Below are positions 43,882 to 56,487 of a DNA stretch of 64,000 bases, in pieces. The notes beneath the pieces are model-generated. The model did not search any database. It saw only the letters and a program-made list of their open reading frames with translations, and was not told the origin of the DNA. The stretch is from the NCBI GenBank assembly GCA_009801085.1, contig VNWV01000002.1:3906001-3970000 (forward strand). The letters are read 5' to 3'. Each line of letters opens with the position of its first letter. The stretch's first letter is position 1. The stretch is from Lasiodiplodia sp. COLG20 (lineage: Eukaryota > Ascomycota > Dothideomycetes > Botryosphaeriales > Botryosphaeriaceae). A program made the position numbers and the translations under genes.

Positions 43882-46189
43882 AGGAGAGGCTAAGGGGCCA
43901 GACTGGGCCAGATGGTGCGAGTATCTGGGTGCCGTTCGACGAAGCGAAAAGGCGCAAAGATGCCAGAGGAAAGAAGCCGACGAGAAATTTGACGGAAAAG
44001 AACGATAAGTCTGCGCTTATGGCCTAATGAAAGGTGACAGGGCTTAGCTGAAAGTAGAGGCTGAGACCGTCAGGTAAGATTAAGCCTGGCCAAACGCCGC
44101 TTGTTTAATCAGTATTGTGCCCCGTTATTCCCAGAACATTCGTAGAATTGCATGTGACTCTATTAGCTCGCAAACTGATTGATGCAGAGGACGCCTCCTG
44201 CTGTATGCCTGCTTACTCTGAAAAATTCCGCGGCATTCCAAGGTCTGCGTTCCAACGGGTCGCACCACAGTAGTCGCAATGCATGCTTATCTATTGCAAT
44301 TTTACGCACGCTAAGTCGACATGATCTTCATCCTCTGTGGCAGATGTTGCGCTGGAGACTAAACCACCAAGTATCAAGTCACTGTCTTCTAGGGAAATAG
44401 CTACATGATCTTCATCCTCGACCCCAGCCCCTGTTAGTTCACAAACGATCGGCCGCAGCAACTCCTTAATCAATGGCTGTCGCACACGAGCGGGAGAGAG
44501 ACTCCAATCACCATCCGACTCAAACGGAAAGCCCCATACCCAGTGCCGGATAGCTGCATGTTCCACAAGACAGGGTTAACCGATCTGAACGGAAACATCT
44601 CATGCAAGCGCCGGGACAGGTCTCAGGCATCGATAAATCGAGCGCTTGCTGCCTAATGATAAGCATCAGCGGTGGCGAGTATAACCATACCTCCAGCTCT
44701 GTTGGTTCTTGCATAAGCCGCGTTCAACTTGTGGTTGGGGTCCTGTTCCACAACGGATGCACGGATGTCACGGGAGAGGCAGAAACACGCCCGGGAATTC
44801 GCGATAGGGGAAAGAAACAAAGAAAGAGACAGTGAGTACCCACACGATCATTTTACTGCCGGATATCTTGGTAGGATGCTCTAATGTTCTTGGTTACTTT
44901 GTTGTTTTTGAATGTTTCATAGTCACGGGAGCCCAATAAGCATGGAATCTGCTTCCGACCAATGAACGACGCCGGCTATAGATGTCTAAAGGGGGCAAGT
45001 ACAAAACGTAAACAGATGAAGGAATGCAACATTCATCAGCCAACGATCGGGCTTGGGCCCCGTCATTCGCTACTACAGATGATGGCAGACCAACATTGGC
45101 TCGATTTTTTCAGTTCTATACTCTTTGCCGCTGTTACCAACACTCTTTCCGTCTCTTTCAGTCCCGGCAATCAGTTCACTTTAAATATTTGTATTTGGCT
45201 ATCAAAAGACCATGTAAGTCCTCAAGTACAATCTCGACCAGGCATCAGTGCAACACACAATGGTGGCTGGGGAAGATGCGGTGACTGACGCGCGGCAGGC
45301 TGAGGAAAAGCCCAAGTTCCACGACGGAAATTTCCGCAACGCATCTTCATAGTCTCCAGTCATGTCGGTGAGCTGATGCGTTCATGTTACCGCTGTTGGC
45401 CTAAGTCTCCGCGTCGTGCTCCACCGTTATCCTCTATTGCAGGACCAGCTTCTCCAGCACCAAATTCTATGTGCCAGAGTGAAAGAATAATCAGTCTGCC
45501 TTGCACAGGAGTAGTATTAATAATGATATCTCGAGTACACCATTAACCCTAAGGGGTGATGGAGATAAGAAGATTAGGGACAGGAGCCTGCAGAAGAGGC
45601 CGGTAAGATAAATGTCCGCTTACGTTGCGCTGTGCAACTGAGTGGCGAGGATGAATAGAGTTTTCCGTGCATTCCGTCGCCGCGCAATGTTGGGATGGTT
45701 GGATGCACAGGACAGGGTGCTGGTAGGACGGACCGGAGGAACACACAGAAGGCCGATATGGTCGGCGATGACGAGAAGTGTCAGAGAAGGGAACTGGATA
45801 GAATAAGAAAGCTTAGATAAAGAGAGAGCAGCTGAGAGATGGTAGCCAGAGAGTGACTTGAGAGAGCCGGCAAACTGGGGAAAGGCCAGGTGGAGGACAC
45901 TCAAAGAGCAGTTTCAAGGTTAAAGCTAATGCAAGTCATATAGATCCTTGTAAGAGTCAGTTGTAAAGAAATAATAGTCGATCAAGTCTTTACTTTTTCT
46001 TGCACCACTTCGCATTCGCACAGACAGGCTATGTTCCGAGAATACTTGTCGCCATGCAAAGCTTACCAAAAGAAGAAAATCCTTACAGCCTTGCACAGTG
46101 CCTAAGAAAAGGACGCGTTGATTCCCCATCAGATTGCTCGTCCGTCACTTCCACTCTTCAAGTTTGCCATCCGCTACTCAACAACCAAG
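43882..46189. other. 2.3-kb intergenic region, possible small ORF
   Basis: No gene that I can support firmly. A minus-strand frame at 44291-44566 (91 codons) has a protein-like, acidic composition with a doubled EDEDHV motif, but no start context or homologue that I recognise. The 3' part is the promoter of the lectin-like gene. Confidence 0.4.
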
Positions 46190-47645
46190 ATGCCTGGAGA
46201 CCAATCGGAGACTTACAGCACACTGGAGATCGATGAAACATCGACCCTTCCCGTGGCTACCCCAAAGATTACTTCACCAGATTTAGCTAATGCGGGCGGA
46301 AAGGAAGTCGCGAAAGAGAATCCTTCCGAGCGGGCTCAAAAAAACACCATCTGCGGCATTCGGAGAAGAACCTTCTGGATCTTGGTCATAATCGCCTCCC
46401 TCGCCCTTGTCGGTGTCGCCGTTGGGGTTGGCGTCGGCGTCACGCAGCATACGGAGTCGGAGTCGGACCAACAGAGTCCCCAGCAAGTCCTCAATCAACG
46501 TGGTGTAGCTTCGACTTCACAGCTTGCTGCTGCGAACTACACGGATGCACATGGTGTGGATCACTCGCAAGTTTTCTACCAGGATAGTTCCTTGGAAATA
46601 TGGATGTCGGATTGGAACAGTGGTTCTGGGAACTGGAATCCCTTCCCTGTCTCGAACAACGATAGCAAGAACACCATTTCTCCAAAGAATGGAACACCTA
46701 TTACTGCTAACAATTGGATGTTAAATTCTTCAGCGGTAAGTCTCGAGACTCGGCGGTGAGCGTCATGATTACGGAGATGCTATTTCGACACAATATCAAC
46801 AGCGCACGGACTTACACTGACGGTTTGTACCCAGACCAAACGGACGTCCGATTTGCGTTGTCAATTTCATGATGATTCCAGCTCCATCCGTGCACTCTGG
46901 TCCCAGAACAGTATCGTCAATTATATACCTCAATGCGACCACGACACCTGTGATGATTCAGATATCCTGGTCTACGAAACGAAGAATGGCATACTGACCA
47001 CGGCGTCTCCGAAAGGAAGAGCTGGTGGAGGCCTTGATCTGACGGACACCACCATCATTTCCGGCGCAGTTCGAAACGATGCGGGGACAGCTGTGGCTAC
47101 CGTGCCAATCCCAGTCTTTAACCCAAAGAAGTACCCGATCCCGATGCTTGCGCTCTACTTTCTGAGTGGAAATACACTAGTTGAAATGTACCATGCAAAT
47201 CAGCAGGCGTGGTATACCACTGACTTGGGATGTGAGTCTTACCCCGTAACAGCTGCCATCGGAAAATCACAGCTCTGACTTACAATTTTATCTGGTTGGC
47301 TTAGCCCAAATACCTGTAGAAAAGGGAACCTAGCTGGTAGCCATGTCGTAGCTCATTGACGGACAAGTCAGGATTCAGGTCCTGATGACTGGATCGAAGG
47401 GCGGCGTTAGTGTGGCATATTGGAACTCAGAAACAGGATGGAATTACAAGAAATCAGTTGGAGTAATGGACGGCGTTATTCCATTTTCGCCCATAGCCAG
47501 CACGCAATTGGGACGTGTATATGCTTTCAAAGAAGGACGGCAGATAGTGGAGTGGAAGTTGGTGCAAGGAAAGGAGCCGCCAGAGTTTGAGCTTGTTGGT
47601 CCGATCGGCGGAGTACCTTCAGCGTCTGAAACTTCTCTTCATTGA
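46190..47645 (+). CDS. Single-pass membrane protein with lectin-like ectodomain, ~406 aa
   Basis: Exons 46190-46735, 46835-47231 and 47368-47645; introns 99 and 136 nt. The second intron is the less certain. The cytoplasmic N-terminus (~60 aa) is acidic; residues ~62-85 are a strong membrane helix (FWILVIIASLALVGVAVGVG). The ectodomain has repeated short blades with aromatic/Gly patterns (VFYQDSSLEIWMSDW, SIRALWSQ, GVSVAYWN, VYAFKEG) like the fucose-specific-lectin beta-propeller family of ascomycetes. A role in binding surface glycans is inference. An upstream in-frame ATG at 46118 exists, but CAACCAAGATGCC is the better context. Confidence 0.7.
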
Positions 47646-48109
47646 GTCATATTTCTGTTAGATATCCTACTTTGTATGCATTCGCTGCTATCCTAATTTC
47701 CAGTCTACTATTTCTCTACGTTTCTCCTTGTGATTTCTTATCTTTATAAGCTTTTGAATTTAAATCATAACAGTCAAATTTTCGGTAGCGTATAATCACT
47801 CTTATGATCTTCTCCACCTGTGTCACCATGCTATGTGGGGATTTTGTGGTGTCTGGAACTAGTAGGCTTGAACGTGACTGAAGGATATACTTTTACCTTG
47901 GCCCCGATGTCCAAATTGCGTCCGAGAATGTCACCACGAAAGATTGCCATAAACAAGACAGGACGGATTCCGGATCCACACATCAATGTATCTTCTGCCT
48001 CCATCCTAGCCCAGTACTCCTATCAAACCCCGGTTAACGAGATCCTCCACTGGATTAAATTGCTAGGTGTGTAGTTGACTCTCTAATAGAAATATAACGA
48101 CACTCACAC

Positions 48110-48192
48110 GGGTAGTTGAAGCTAACGTCCGGATGTATTTGTTATAATTTTAAATTACACATCTACGTCCAGACGTTAGCTTCAGCTGCTCG
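48110..48192. repeat. Inner-hairpin element, 83 bp
   Basis: GGTAGTTGAAGCTAACGTCC at the left pairs with ACGTCCAGACGTTAGCTTCA at the right around an A/T-rich loop. Confidence 0.75.
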
Positions 48193-48264
48193 AAAATGAA
48201 AATATTAAATTTCGTATTAAATTTTAGATGATATAGAATTCAAAAGTTCAAATAGACACATTCC

Positions 48265-48348
48265 GTGGGTGGCTGAAGCTATCGTCCGGACATGTTTGTC
48301 CAATTTTTAAATCTATACCCACGCCCAGACGTCCGCTCCAGCTCCCCG
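48265..48348. repeat. Inner-hairpin element, 84 bp
   Basis: GTGGCTGAAGCTATCGTCCG at the left pairs with CAGACGTCCGCTCCAGCTCC at the right, same orientation and spacing as the copy 73 bp upstream. The right arm has more mismatches. Confidence 0.7.
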
Positions 48349-48385
48349 AAACCGTTTAATATCTCCCGTAGGCAACAGGAAACCC

Positions 48386-50539
48386 TCAAGTCTTCCTCAG
48401 ATACAACGCAACCCATCCCAGCAGTCGATACGCAAACACAATGGCGATCAGGATGCCGACCCATTCGCCTTTCTTATCCGTCGCATAACCATACGACCTA
48501 AGCACCGCGGTGCCAGCAATCTTGCACTGATCCTCCAGCTCGCTCGCATACATGCACCTGCAGTCTTGACCGCAGCTGTACGTCCTATGCTCAAACTCAT
48601 TCACCATCATCCCCTGAAACACATAGCTCTGGTAGTCAGAATAATGTGCCCAGTACCTCCAAAAGACGTTCAAGTCCTTCGGCGCGACCATGAAGCCGCC
48701 GACGCTCATCCACAAGCCGTTAGCAAAGGCCGTCGCGGCGAGCGCGATGACGAAGACGGGTGCGAGCGCGGAGATGAGGATGACGAGGGATTCGGCAGCG
48801 AGCAGGTCGAGGAAGAGCCACATGACCCAGTTCCAGAAGCCGGTGGCGGTGGGCTGGAAGTTGGAGAGCCAGTAGGAGATGACGGAGAAGACGATGGTGA
48901 TGATGAAGAGGAAGGGCACGCCGGTGATGAAGTTGGCTACCATGAAGGCGGTGGGTCCGTAGAGGCCATTGGCACGCTCCTTGACGAAGAGAGAGCGGTC
49001 CTCGAGGAAGGAGGGGATGTAGGCGACGGCCATGAAGGACATGAAGGCTCCACCAAAGAACTGTGATGGGAATCGTCAGGTAAAGGCATAGTGTGGACAA
49101 GGAAAAGAACTTACGATGGCGTTGGTGAAAGCTTGGATGTTCTTCTGTTCTGTATTAAGCCTGAGCCATACAGTACCCATAAGAATGGCGAGGCCCATGT
49201 ACATGGCAATGCGGATGCCGTAAGCAATGACGTCTCGGTAACTTTTGATGAGGGACCGGTGGGTAAGGGTCAGGGGTATCCGCAACGGGTTGGCAGAGCC
49301 TGTCTGCTCAGAGAAGCTTGCGTCGCCTGATCTGGTAGCGTCATTGACCTCATTCTCGACGTCCACCTTAATCTCCTTGGCCTGGTCTGAGCCGCTCCAT
49401 TTGCCTTGTAGGTCTCTCAGCTGTTGGTCTGCTTTGCCGCTATCCCGGGCAAAGTCTGTATTCACTAGATCAATGATGAACTCGGCAGGGTTTGTGTACA
49501 TGGGAATGGGGTATCCCAAGGCTCCGAAGTAGTGGCTCATGGTAGTGATTGGGCCGTTGTAGATAGTCTTTCCTTGTGAGAGCAGCAACAACTTGTCGAA
49601 CAGGTCAAACGTCGACGTCGAAGGCTGGTGGATAGACGCAATAACGATCAACTAGTGACAATCGTTAGCTTGTGCTTGTCGTGACAAGAGGTTTACTCAC
49701 GTTGTTCTCGCGTGCAATTTCGCGGACGAACGAGATGACTTCATAGCTTGCTGCGCTATCCAGTCCACTGGTAGGTTCATCCAAGAACAGAATCTTGGGA
49801 CTCGTGATGAGCTGGGATGCTACGCTCACACGCCGTTTCTGTCCGCCGCTGATGCCCTTGCGGATTGGTGTACCAATCAGAGTCTTTGCTTGATTTCGAA
49901 GACCGAAGGAACCCATCAGAGCTTGAATTCGGGCAAGGCGTTCAGTTTTGGTCACAGAACTGTGCATGCATTAGTGAAAAGGGAGTAACAATCCCACAGT
50001 GAGATAATAAATACCTCGGCAGAGAGAGCTTGGCTGCGAAGTTCAATGTCTCCTCAACAGTCAAAGCTCCCAAAAGAGCATCTTCCTGCTCGACGAATGA
50101 CGAGAGCTTGCGAAACTTCTGTAGTGGCACGTTTCGGCCGTTGACGTATAGTGACTTATCCACGCGGGCACCCGAGGTCGCATCGCGGTGAGCCAATACA
50201 TTTAGCAGTGTCGTCTTTCCAGAACCACTGTTATTTGTCAGTTCAAAGGATGAAATTTCCAGATTAAGGAGTGGAGTAGTACCTGGGGCCCATGAGAGCA
50301 AGGAGCTCACCAGCTTTGACGATGCCAGAGGCAGATGACAGGATCTGCTTAGGTGATTTTGTTTGGCGGTCTTTGACAGTGACAGTGACGTTGTCCCAGC
50401 TGTAGCTGACGACTGTATTGTTTGCCAATCCAGCATAGCCGGCATCTGAGCCCTTCTCTACATCGGTAACGGCTTGAGTGGGATCCATTGTTATGGATTC
50501 GGAGTTTTTGGTTTGGGTATTGCAGGATGCGTCAGACAT
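48386..50539 (-). CDS. Half-size ABC transporter, ABCG (WBC) type, 646 aa
   Basis: Five exons: 50539-50283, 50227-50015, 49959-49701, 49651-49115 and 49060-48386; introns 49-55 nt. The first junction rebuilds Walker A (GPSGSGKTTL). ISGGQKRRVS is the signature and ILFLDEPTSGLD the Walker B. After the ATPase a ~100-residue linker leads to six membrane helices (LAILMGTVWL, MVANFITGVPFLFIITIVF and others). The reverse ATPase-then-membrane order defines ABCG. A Cys-rich extracellular loop (YSCGQDCRCMYA) lies before the last helix. Probably exports lipids or small toxic compounds at the plasma membrane as a dimer. ATGs at 50488 or further upstream are alternative starts. Confidence 0.92.
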
Positions 50540-52399
50540 GATGAGGCTTGAGACGGATGTTGCAGATTTTGCAGCGGTCACTGGGAGGAGGGTGGGGTGC
50601 AGATTTGAACAGCTGCTGCAGAAGGCTAGCTCCAGACTAGCCAACCTTAGCGGATGGGGCGGATTTGATGTTGACGGATGGGGGCCAAGGTTCGCGGAGC
50701 TCGCAGGCTAAAGCTGGGAAGTGAACGGCGACCTACCGTCGCACAGCCAGTGACGTGGTGGTAGTACTGATAATGTACGCCGATGCTATAGATCTGCCAT
50801 CAAGTAGCGCATCGACGACACGGGGCATTTGAGGAAGATGCTGTGAACGCAAAGGTCGCGCCGGTCATTGTGGCTGCGGAACTGCCCGTCCATCTCACTC
50901 AGTCTGATTCGGCTAAAATTTGAAGAGGTGGTGTCGAACGGCTGAATCTATTGCTGATATCATCGCCATGCATGATAGACGTGCAGGTGAGGCTCTGACA
51001 GGCACCCGGGCGCAGGCACGAGGCGATCAAACGCAGGAGAGACCCTGCACGTGGGCTGGCGGGTCCCATCCGCGAGATCCGCGACGCAGGAGCAACGGGC
51101 TTGTGAGACACGGCGGTGCCCGGGGAATCGTAGACAGACGGCACGAGATTGTGGTCGCCGGGAGAAGGTTGGTGAGGTTCAGGGTCCAGGGTAGGATTTG
51201 GCGCGGCTGCTGGCGCTTGCAGTTTTTGGCGACGTCGCCCCCGAAGGCGCCTCCATCTTCGTGCATCGTCCATCATCGATCCTGCGCTTGCGCCGGCTCC
51301 ACGTCAAAATTCACTAGCGCACGGCGGCTATCTTAGCTTTCTCTGGTCGCCGACTTCCAGAAGCTTTTGGCCGTCTTGTCGCCGACCTCCGCTTGATTAC
51401 TTAGCCGACGCTACGCTGACCTCTACTCCACTCGTGAAAGCTGAATGTAAGAGAAATATTGGACACGACATGGCGGTGCGTGCCGATCATCTCAGCAGTC
51501 GTAATCATGCCTTCCATTTCAGGAAAGCCTGCCTTTCACACGTGTAACCAATAACTACATGCTCCCGTCGATCCCCGATGCACGCTTTCCTCAACATCCT
51601 CGCGTAGCAGCCAAGGTGGAGAAGCGAGCGATCCTTCGCGCCTATTCTGCTCCTCCCCGCCGAATTGGTGTAACGAATCCGCAGTCTGGCCTCGACGCCA
51701 CATCTGCCACGGCACGCCAACCGGTGTGAAAACGGGATTTTCTCGTCAAACGGCTCGTAACCAGAGAGAAAGGCGCAACGTTTCAGCCGCAGCTGAAATG
51801 ACCCTCCTGGGCTGGGCCGCCATGCGCCGTAAGGCTTTGCATATTCGACTACCTTCCTCGGGCCATTCAGACGCTGGAGTCTCTCGATTCCCATGGTCTT
51901 TTAATATCATGCTATCCGGACCAACTTTCCTGGCCTCCCACCATTGGGCCTGCCATGGTTTGACTTGATCATGAATACTAAGCATTGTGGCTTGGACTAC
52001 CTGCCCCACCTTCGCCTCAATGCGCGGACCTGTTGGTCAGGACTCTCCATCTCCTCTCTGGTCGAACCGCCGAGCGCGCTTGCGCAACGGCTGCCTTGTT
52101 ATGCTTACGCATCTCCGCTGGTTCGTGCGGACGAAGTTCATGCTATTTACCCATATTGCTGAACTTCCAGGGAAATATGTTGAGCTGCTTGGAAGATTTT
52201 GAATTCCCTTCTCGGCTCTTCTTTTCGCCCCCAACTCCTGAATCAGTCAGGCCGATCCATTTTGGAGGCACTTGGAATCAAATCCGATCAAACCGCTCCA
52301 CTATTCATTGGTCTTTTAAATCCGTCTATCTCCAATTTAATCAGATCGTCTCCGCACCTTTCAGATAGAGGACATTTAATTGCTTCTTAGACCTCCAAG
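50540..52399. other. 1.9-kb intergenic region, no gene seen
   Basis: Divergent upstream region of the ABCG gene and the Moco-sulfurase-like gene. Short frames only. No repeat was recognised. Confidence 0.45.
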
Positions 52400-54340
52400 A
52401 TGAACACCTCGGCTTGCAGTGGATTAGATGCGTACAATAGCAAAATAGAGGGCTTTCGAGATATAGAATATCCCTCATTAAAAGGTATGTCACAAGGTCT
52501 CCACTTCGGAATGTAGACAACCGGATACGTTCATCGAGTATACCTGTCGGAGTTAATGCCTCAGCTGTTGCAGCTGATCAAAGACTTCAAGATTACCTCT
52601 CTCCCCTCAGTAATAGATTAACCGCTGATAGTTCCCAGGAGTGACCTACCTCGATTATGGTGGATCAGCGGTCGGGCAACCTTAAGCAAAGACCCAAGCG
52701 CCTCAAATCATACTCACAACACCTAGATTCCTGCCAAATCCCTCCTTGAGGATGCAGCCGCAGACCTTTCGACCAACCTCTACGGCAATCCACATTCAGC
52801 CTGCGCCCCGTCCGCATTAGCCGGGCGTCGCGTCGACGAGATACGAGAGCAAGTGCTAAGATTCTTCAACGCTGACCCCAAGTACTTCGACTTGGTGTTC
52901 GTCGCCAACGCAACCGCCGCCCTGAAGCTCGTCACGGACTGCTTCAAAGATCACTGTGATGCCACGCAGCGCCTGCCGAGATGCCAGCGCCGAAAATTCT
53001 GGTACGGCTACCATCGAGACGCCCACAACTCCCTTGTAGGAATCCGCGAACTAGCAGACGGCGGCCAACACTGCTTCAGCTCTGACCAAGAAGTCGAAGC
53101 CTGGATCCATGGTAGCAACAAAACATCCAAAAGGCAAACGGGAAAGCAACTCCGCCTCTTCGCCTACCCAGGCCAATCCAACATGACCGGCCGGCGCCTC
53201 CCTCTCTCCTGGCCCTCCGACATGCGCGCCTCCCCACACACCTCTGACGTCTACACCCTCCTCGACGCCGCCGCCCTCGCCACCACCTCGCCCCTAGACT
53301 TCAGCGACCTGGCCTCCGCCCCCGACTTCACCTGCCTCAGCTTCTACAAGATCTTCGGCTCCCCAGATCTCGGCGCGCTCATCATCCGCACCGCCGCCGG
53401 CCCCTCCTCCTCCACAATCCCCACCACTATCCTCTCCTCCCGCCGCTACTTCGGCGGCGGCACCGTCGACATAGTCACGACCAGCAACACCGCCCCCTTC
53501 CACGCCAAAAAGGGTCCGGCCTCGCCTCCGCACGCCCACCTCGAAGACGGCACCCTCCCCTTCCACAGCATCATCGCCCTCTCCTCCGCCCTTGCCACGC
53601 ACGCCCGCCTCTACACCTCGATGCGCTGCATCAGCGCCCACACCTCCGCCCTGACCGCGCACCTGCACGCCTCCCTCTCTGCGCTCCACCATGCCTCCTC
53701 CCCCTCCTCCCCGCTCCTCACCATCTACAACGACCACTCCGCCTTCGCCAACCCCCGTCTCCAGGGCCCAATGATCGCCTTCAACGTCCTCCGCCGCGAC
53801 GGCCGCACGCTCGTCCCGCCTGCCGTCGTCGAGCGCGCTGCGGACGCGTGCCGCATCTACGTGCGCAGCGGCAGCCTGTGCAATCCGGGCGGCGCCGCGC
53901 GGTATCTGGGCTGGGAGGCGGCGGAGCTGCGGGCGTTGTACGAGCGGGACGGCTTGCGGTGTAGCGACGGGAATGTGGGCGTGATTGCAGGGCGGGCGAC
54001 GGGGGTGGTGAGGGCGAGTTTGGGCGCGGCGAGTACGAGGGCGGATGTGGATGCTTTGGTCGGGTTTTTGAGGGAGCGGTTTGGCGGTGGTGGTGGTGGG
54101 AGGGAGACGGGGGTAGAGGAGGATGGCGGTGGGGAGGAGAGGACCGAGGAGGAGGATGCGGTGGGGGTGGCTGGGAAGGAGAGGGTGGAGGATTCGGGAT
54201 CGACGGAAGACTCGTCTGCGGAGGAGGGTGAATTGGGAGGAAAGAAGAAGAAGACTGAAGGGTGCAGATGGATGATGATGCGTCTGCTTTCGTCCTGTCA
54301 CCGTGGCATCAGGAAGTCACCGGGTCTCCAACAGCAGTAG
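52400..54340 (+). CDS. Molybdenum-cofactor-sulfurase-like PLP enzyme, 576 aa
   Basis: Exons 52400-52484, 52639-52670 and 52727-54340; introns 154 and 56 nt. The two small exons rebuild EYPSLKGVTYLDYGGSAI, the N-terminal signature of class V aminotransferases/Moco sulfurases. NLYGNPHS, FFNADPKYFDLVFVANATAA and the PLP lysine in FTCLSFYKIFGSPD follow, and near 500 is SGSLCNPGGAARYLGW with the persulfide-type Cys. The last ~85 residues are Glu/Gly/Lys-rich and look disordered. The C-terminal MOSC domain of true Moco sulfurases is absent. It may be a cysteine-desulfurase paralogue; the substrate is unknown. Confidence 0.88.
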
Positions 54341-54649
54341 CATACTCCAGTTATATGTACATATTTGAGTTTCGTTCTCATCATGCGATCCATGTGCAGT
54401 GAAGCGCATATTCCAATTCTGTCGGCTATGGTCACTGAACGTACGGCTTCTGTTGGCTCGAAGGTCACCATTATTAAGTGTAAGTTTAAAGTGAATCGCA
54501 AGTTCATGATCATTTGTAGCTCGAATTAGAATCTAGATCGCTATTCGCATTACTACAGCAAGCGATAGCAAAACATTCCAGATCGCCGTTTACCTTGCTA
54601 AGCCATCGTGAAAACACCAGATCGCAGGCAAGCACTCGCAAGTTCTCCT
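54341..54649. other. Convergent intergenic region
   Basis: 3' flanks of the sulfurase-like gene and of the Cys/His pseudogene; nothing else seen. Confidence 0.45.
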
Positions 54650-55522
54650 TTATCGCCCACCACCAAATCGCCGCTTCGAGTTGTCGCCCCGACCATAGAC
54701 TGATTCGTCGTCACGCAGACGTTTGCCTGTAGGAGAACTCATCAGCCACTGAACTTGGTTCGCCTGCCATGGATAGCTGCCTTACCTCCTACTCTCTGCT
54801 CGCGCTCAGCCAGGTGAGTCGTCCTGTCACGCTTCCTTCGCTGGTAGCCTCGCTTCCATGCCTTACTTCCCAGCCTGTAGACATGGTCTGGAAGGTCGCA
54901 GAAGTGCCAGAAGGGGCACGTCGAGTGCTCCTTCGCGCAGAACCTGTCGGCACCACCAGTGCCCATGTGGCACACATTTGGTGGAGCGCCCTCGCTCCAG
55001 TCCTGTCGCGGTCGCTCGCTTGGAAGTAGATCTGGGAGGGAAGGGGGCTGCGGGATGATCGCCAGGTGGTTTAGCTTGACAAGCAGGCGGGGGTCGCTCG
55101 CACAGATGTGCGGAAAGTGCTCGCTTGCGAAGTGAGCGCTACCCGGGTCGCAGTTGGTCGCATGTTTGAATCCAGGAGGAGGGAGGTTCAACTTCTCCTC
55201 CAGCTCGCGAACTCGCTCAGCTTGGGCAGCGAGGTCGCCCTTGAGCCTCTCGTTGGCCTGAGAGTAGTCAAAAGCTCGCTTGAGCAGATCGCTTTCCGAC
55301 TTGTCGCGCTCTATTGGTGGGTTAGTAACTTCACAAAACGGTAAGTCAAGAGAAATAAAACTGACCTGCTTCATAGGCTTCGAGAAGCTGTACCGCTCTC
55401 TAGAGCTTATCGCGGGGCTGTATGTCGCCAGCACGCCCGCTCGAAGTCGTCAGAGATCGCAAGGAAGTCGCAGAATCTTCTGCTGGAAGGCCATCGCCAC
55501 GCTTGTCATGATGAGCCGACAT
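54650..55522 (-). pseudogene. Coiled-coil / Cys-His protein with in-frame TAG, 252 codons
   Basis: Exons 55522-55366, 55310-54786 and 54726-54650; introns 55 and 59 nt with good consensus keep one frame (MSAHHDK start, GDNSKRRFGGGR end). A TAG at 55402-55400 interrupts it between RDKL and RAVQLLEAYEAERDKS; both sides read as one coiled coil. Further on is a cluster CHMGTGGADRFC then EHSTCPFWHFC (CX10CX6CX5C with His), zinc-binding in appearance. Composition and style resemble the Cys-motif gene at 37-38 kb, without evident homology. Either a recently killed gene or one with an undetected splice that skips the TAG. Confidence 0.55.
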
Positions 55523-56487
55523 GGTGGAGGAATCGCACTGTCCGCGGACTGTCAGCTCAAAAGCTATCACCAAGAGTGGATCCTACGTGGCGCGCAGATG
55601 CTGGCTGTGCTTGGGCGGATGGCTCGGCATTCGTGTACTTACAAGCGCAGGTGGAGGAGTCACGTCGCTTTGATGGATGAGATCAAGCTGACAACTTGTT
55701 AGCTTGAGCTCAAGAGTCGGTGTCGGAAACTCTGGATATGTTGGACAGCATGAACCTACCTTGAATCTTCGTCTTTTAGTCGCAGCCAGACGGCTTGAAA
55801 ATTTTGAGGTGACGGAGGAGAGTGAAGTTGTCGCAGAATATCTGAGTTTATAAACAGGGCAGGCAGGCGGGCTCGGCAAAAAAGTCGTTGCCGGCGTTGA
55901 CCCGGCCGCTGCCCAAAACAGCAGGAAGGACAGACGTCCCCCAGCGATAAGCTGATTAAGCAGCCGTATGGAGAGCCAGGCAGAAGATTCAAGTCGCGCT
56001 GTAGACATTGCAAGTAGCACTGCTCGTTCTCATGCCCTAGGTATCCAACGCCCTGACCGCACCAAACAATTGCTGTCTTCCCTCTTCGACAACACTTCCC
56101 GCAGCTTCGTCTCTACATCCCCCATTCCGGTCCAAATTGCGCCAGAAATGAGTCATATTACTCTTTCATCATGATACTGGCGCTAAAGTTCCATTATTTG
56201 CCTCATGCACCATAAACATCTAAGTTTTCTTGCAAGCGATGCCAATACAACACCAGCCACCGACCCGCATTATCACAACCTAACTCAAGATAATCGAAGC
56301 GGGGATCTGGAGCAGGGCTTGGAGCTAATAATAACACAAGAACATTCAGACGGTAGCTTCTATTGCCTAAGTGAGTGCGGCAAGCCGTACACACCTATTA
56401 TCACGTACGAAACCAGCAGGCTCTGATTCAACAATACATGCCCATTAATCGCTCATAAATGAAATCGTTATCCCCTACTTGGAATCT
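55523..56487. other. Probable spliced 5' leader, then intergenic sequence
   Basis: On the minus strand there are intron-like stretches: GTAGGTTCATG... (from about 55763) to a CTAACAAG acceptor, and GTAAGTACACG... (from about 55641) to a GAGCTGACAG acceptor. They suggest a spliced 5' UTR for the Cys-His gene. No coding role is supported beyond 56 kb. Confidence 0.35.

Larger units (their letters stand above)
47646..48385. other. Intergenic with two hairpin repeats
   Basis: A/T-rich region between two convergent genes, holding the two hairpin elements listed next. Confidence 0.55.

Noticed and set aside
44291..44566. 91-codon acidic frame
   Set aside because: Protein-like but too short and unsupported; left as a note on the intergenic region.
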